A stretch of DNA of 6,058 nucleotides from an uncultured Bacteroidota bacterium (GTDB lineage Bacteria > Bacteroidota > Bacteroidia > Chitinophagales > Chitinophagaceae). Location of the stretch: the NCBI GenBank assembly GCA_903835145.1, contig CAILMA010000735.1, positions 1 through 6,058 on the forward strand. The letters run 5' to 3'. Positions 5,180-6,058 of this stretch are shown in pieces. Below the pieces are notes generated by a model. That model ran no database searches. It worked only from the letters and a program-made list of their open reading frames with translations, and was not told the DNA's origin. A program made the position numbers and the translations under genes. Within the stretch, counting starts at the first letter, position 1. Every line of letters begins with the position of its first letter.

Positions 5180-6058
5180 TTATTTTCCGTATCTTTTTTC
5201 CCACTCCTTTTCCAACAAGTCTGCTTTTTCGTCCTGAGTTGCTTTTATGTATGCCCTGAATGTTACTTGGCTCTTGTGACCAGAAATAGCCATGATGACC
5301 GATTCTGGTGTGCCATTCAAAAACTCGTTAGTACAGAAGCTCCGGCGACAACAGTGAGTAGTTAGTAGTTCCCATTTCTGGTAAACAACTGTTTCAATTT
5401 TATACTCTCTCGTGGTTCGCTTCTCAAAGTCTTTATGCAATGACGGTATCTTCTGTCCAATATCTTTTAGGTAGTCATTGAACTTCTGGCTTGACGGACA
5501 CCGAGGCAGGCCGTCGGGATACTTTTTGAGTATCTCCCGCACCAGCGGGTGTATCGGTATGATTACTTTCTCACCCACCTTTCTTTGAATAGTTGTTATC
5601 CTTGACTCTATGAAGTTCTTTTGGGAGAGCCTCGAAAAATCTGAATGACGCAGCCCAGTGCAACAACCGATAACAAGCATGTCACGTATATACTCGTGCC
5701 GGGGTGATTCAGGATTTTTGTAAGCTATTAATTCTTGTATTTCTTGGTCATTCAGATAAATGTTATCGCTTTCCTCCCGGATTATTGTTACATGCAAAGC
5801 CGAAAATTGTTCCTTTGTAATCAATTTCAGTTGCATAGCGTATTTCATCGTAAGCATGAAAACCTGCATGTACTTGCTCTTGGTATTGAGCGCCAGTTTC
5901 TTGGTTTCAACAATATAGGCTTCAAAGCTATCAACAATGTCTTGATTCATCTGGTCAACATAGAATTTTCGTTTGCGGGAATCTTGAAATTCTTCAAACG
6001 CAAGTTTAGCATTGCCATATGGCTTTATACTATCCGGCTTAATCTTCATCTTCTTATC
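5180..6058 (-). CDS. Tyrosine recombinase/integrase, N-terminus cut by window edge
   Basis: A site-specific recombinase that would integrate and excise the element next to tRNA-Lys by strand exchange through a 3'-phosphotyrosine intermediate. The frame stays open through the right edge (Asp-Lys-Lys precedes the Met at 6049), and family members are usually about 400 residues, so roughly 100 N-terminal residues including the arm-binding domain are missing; the Met at 6049 is probably internal. Numbering from that Met, residues about 10-90 are the SAM-like core-binding domain (phage_int_SAM_5 type) and about 97-280 the catalytic domain. All catalytic residues are seen: Arg134 (CTGLRHSD), Lys157 (TIQRKVGEK), His232 and Arg235 (THCCRRSF), His258 (SGHKS) and nucleophile Tyr267 (FRAYIK). 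The HCCR box replaces the more usual HTAR. The gene points at the tRNA and ends at a terminator 18 bases beyond its stop. It appears functional; whether the element is a phage, ICE or genomic island cannot be told from this end. Confidence 0.95.
   Translation of the reverse strand, partial: DKKMKIKPDSIKPYGNAKLAFEEFQDSRKRKFYVDQMNQDIVDSFEAYIVETKKLALNTKSKYMQVFMLTMKYAMQLKLITKEQFSALHVTIIREESDNIYLNDQEIQELIAYKNPESPRHEYIRDMLVIGCCTGLRHSDFSRLSQKNFIESRITTIQRKVGEKVIIPIHPLVREILKKYPDGLPRCPSSQKFNDYLKDIGQKIPSLHKDFEKRTTREYKIETVVYQKWELLTTHCCRRSFCTNEFLNGTPESVIMAISGHKSQVTFRAYIKATQDEKADLLEKEWEKRYGK

Noticed and set aside
5171..5365. 64-codon + strand frame over the 3' end of the integrase
   Set aside because: It is antisense to the integrase catalytic domain, which has intact active-site residues.
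1..6058. A complete defence, toxin or other novel multi-gene system
   Set aside because: Apart from the integrase and the unassigned left-edge fragment, all sizeable genes belong to well-known families (TPR lipoprotein, rpe, TonB receptor). Any cargo of the element lies outside the window.

Overview
The window looks like chromosomal DNA from a member of the Bacteroidota, probably of the Chitinophagaceae/Sphingobacteriia kind, although the exact lineage cannot be fixed from sequence alone. The signs are: start codons without Shine-Dalgarno sequences, three matches to the Bacteroidota promoter element TAnnTTTG at sensible places, a TonB-dependent receptor that begins with a carboxypeptidase-regulatory-like domain, and an integrase of the subtype common on Bacteroidota mobile elements.

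Layout. Positions 1-150 hold an open frame that may be the C-terminal end of an unidentified protein. Positions 151-472 hold no convincing gene. From 473 three complete genes lie on the + strand: a tetratricopeptide-repeat lipoprotein, ribulose-phosphate 3-epimerase (rpe), and a TonB-dependent outer-membrane receptor. rpe has its own good promoter match, and the receptor starts only 29 bases after rpe ends, so these two are probably co-transcribed. After a weak terminator-like stretch comes tRNA-Lys(TTT), which has its own promoter, a leader carrying a perfect 10-bp inverted repeat, and a strong intrinsic terminator.

From the 3' end of the tRNA onward the sequence reads as one end of an integrative element. 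About 190 bases of non-coding DNA contain the tRNA terminator, a perfect 12-bp tandem repeat (GTGGCATTTTTT twice), several short inverted repeats and a probably bidirectional terminator. A tyrosine recombinase follows on the - strand, pointing at the tRNA and cut off by the right window edge before its true N-terminus. All six expected catalytic residues of the recombinase are present.

The left 4.9 kb is ordinary core or housekeeping DNA. The most informative feature is the tRNA-Lys/integrase junction: cargo genes, if any, lie to the right, outside the window. No clearly new system is visible here. The unexplained structure is concentrated in the leader and downstream region of tRNA-Lys and in the gene-poor stretch at 151-472.
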